Source: Flammeovirgaceae bacterium
GTDB lineage: Bacteria > Bacteroidota > Bacteroidia > Cytophagales > Cyclobacteriaceae
Assembly (NCBI GenBank): GCA_021298355.1
Contig: JAJTEH010000001.1
Coordinates: 1-64,000 of the forward strand
Reading direction: 5' to 3'
Length of the DNA: 64,000 bases
Made by a program: the position numbers and the translations under genes. Shown here piece after piece: positions 63,293-64,000 of this stretch. The notes under the pieces were generated by a model that was not told the origin of the DNA, made no database searches, and saw nothing but the letters and a program-made list of their open reading frames with translations. The stretch's first letter is position 1; every line of letters starts with the position of its first letter.

Positions 63293-64000
63293 TTATAATT
63301 CAATTTTATCTAACAATAACCAAGATAGAAAAACGATAATAATAATAGAAGCTAAGTCAAGCCAAAATCCGGCTTTTACCATATCCTTCATTCGGATATA
63401 TCCACTAGAAAAAACAATAGCGTTGGGTGGTGTAGATATAGGCAACATATAGCCACTACTAGCAGCGAATGTAACAGGCAACCCAAGCAGGATAGGATTA
63501 ATGTTAAATGAATTGGCCATTCCAAAAACAACTGGAATAAAAATGGTAACAAGTGCAATGTTGCTCATAATTTCTGTAAGCAATACAGAAGCTGTTACTA
63601 TAATCAAGAGCAAAATAATAAGACTAACCGGACCACTCTCAGCTATAGAATCGCCTATATATTGAATAATACCAGTTTCGCCCATTCCTTTTGCTAAACA
63701 TATACCACCACCAAATAAAAGTAGTATACCCCATGGTAGTTTTTTAGTATCTTCCCAGTGTAACAGAAAGGTAAAATCTCTCCAACGTTCTGGTATAAGA
63801 AACATGGTTATTCCACCTGCAATTGCCACATTCGTATCGTTTAATACTTCGCTTTCCAGAAAATTATTAATCGGTAATTGAAAAATCCAGGCTAGGGCAG
63901 TGCACACGAATACAAACAGCACAAGTTTTTCTCCGATTTGTGGTTTACCCAATTGTTTTAATTTTTCTGATATAATGGTTTCGCTTCCTACTATCTTTTT
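63293..64000 (-). CDS. DASS (SLC13/CitT) family anion symporter, N-terminus beyond the window
   Basis: The C-terminal 235 or so residues of a sodium-coupled dicarboxylate or sulphate carrier are present; the frame is open to 64000. Characteristic parts are WGILLLFGGGICLAKGM, LTEIMSNIALVTIFIPVV and the family signature region YMLPISTPPNAIVFSSG. The substrate (C4-dicarboxylate, citrate or sulphate) cannot be told from this part. Confidence 0.9.
   Translation of the reverse strand, partial: KKIVGSETIISEKLKQLGKPQIGEKLVLFVFVCTALAWIFQLPINNFLESEVLNDTNVAIAGGITMFLIPERWRDFTFLLHWEDTKKLPWGILLLFGGGICLAKGMGETGIIQYIGDSIAESGPVSLIILLLIIVTASVLLTEIMSNIALVTIFIPVVFGMANSFNINPILLGLPVTFAASSGYMLPISTPPNAIVFSSGYIRMKDMVKAGFWLDLASIIIIVFLSWLLLDKIEL

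Noticed and set aside
63213-63452. 79-codon open frame near the right end
   Set aside because: Most of it is antisense to the C-terminus of the DASS transporter gene; no signal or domain is seen.
1-64000. CRISPR arrays, tRNA or rRNA genes, insertion sequences, prophage genes
   Set aside because: I saw no regular direct repeats with spacers, no cloverleaf or rRNA-like stretches, and no transposase, integrase or phage structural protein.

Overview
The window is low-GC DNA from a member of the Bacteroidota, most likely Chitinophagia, Sphingobacteriia or a close relative. The evidence is the gene set: a TonB-dependent receptor, a HYC_CC_PP-type protein, the ftsX-DUF3098-uppP-truB-ribF operon, an argG-argC-argD-argF'-argB-argE-argH cluster with a transcarbamylase of the acyl-ornithine type, LytTR two-component genes, DUF4846/DUF6249/DUF2147 proteins, and promoter-like boxes of the Bacteroidota form TAnnTTTG. 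Most of the window is chromosomal housekeeping sequence. I saw no tRNA, rRNA, CRISPR array, prophage, transposase or insertion sequence.

Layout. 1-1.2 kb: a SUKH/LRR protein cut by the left edge. 1.4-4.2 kb: an IGHMBP2-type helicase and a WYL regulator in one operon. 4.3-9.7 kb: small conserved proteins, an erythrin-VIT1 iron/manganese transporter, a TonB protein and a DUF4846 protein. 9.7-14.7 kb: ketoacid CoA-transferase subunits and the ftsX/uppP/truB/ribF group. 14.7-16.2 kb: an ECF sigma factor with an anti-sigma-like protein. 16.2-20.6 kb: a DUF2147 protein, a K+-dependent membrane pyrophosphatase, a thioesterase and Pcm. 20.7-23.9 kb: a metal-related cluster (HYC_CC_PP, HMA protein, TonB-dependent receptor). 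23.9-27.4 kb: an exported CHAT-TPR protein with a probable outer-membrane protein. 27.5-32.4 kb: an M23 peptidase, TrhO, an ACMSD-like decarboxylase, a monooxygenase-fold protein and a SAM hydrolase family protein. 32.5-38.2 kb: PhoH, ComEC, enoyl-CoA hydratase, RecQ. 38.3-43.7 kb: FtsH, RsfS, BirA, a FrnE-like DsbA protein, AhcY. 44.2-45.7 kb: a second ECF sigma/anti-sigma unit. 45.7-54.5 kb: a long structured leader followed by the arginine cluster. 54.6-64 kb: a BNR-type secreted protein, a Crp/Fnr regulator, a desaturase-reductase-ferredoxin fusion, outer-membrane proteins including one split by a frameshift, a LytS/LytR pair and the C-terminal part of a DASS-family transporter.

The most interesting points are these. 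(1) The arginine leader (about 45.87-46.19 kb) has a promoter-like box, several stem-loops and an open frame in which five of the last ten sense codons are Arg, so it is a candidate arginine attenuator. (2) A perfect TTGAT-N4-ATCAA box and a degenerate copy 22 bp away lie between a Crp/Fnr gene carrying the ExxSR recognition motif and an unusual hydroxylase/ferredoxin-reductase fusion. (3) The transcarbamylase has Val at the position believed to decide acetyl- versus succinyl-ornithine. (4) Two gene junctions look damaged: a one-base frameshift at 59.59 kb, and a pcm/thioesterase junction at 20.06 kb. (5) A 14-bp palindrome core occurs in two distant intergenic regions.
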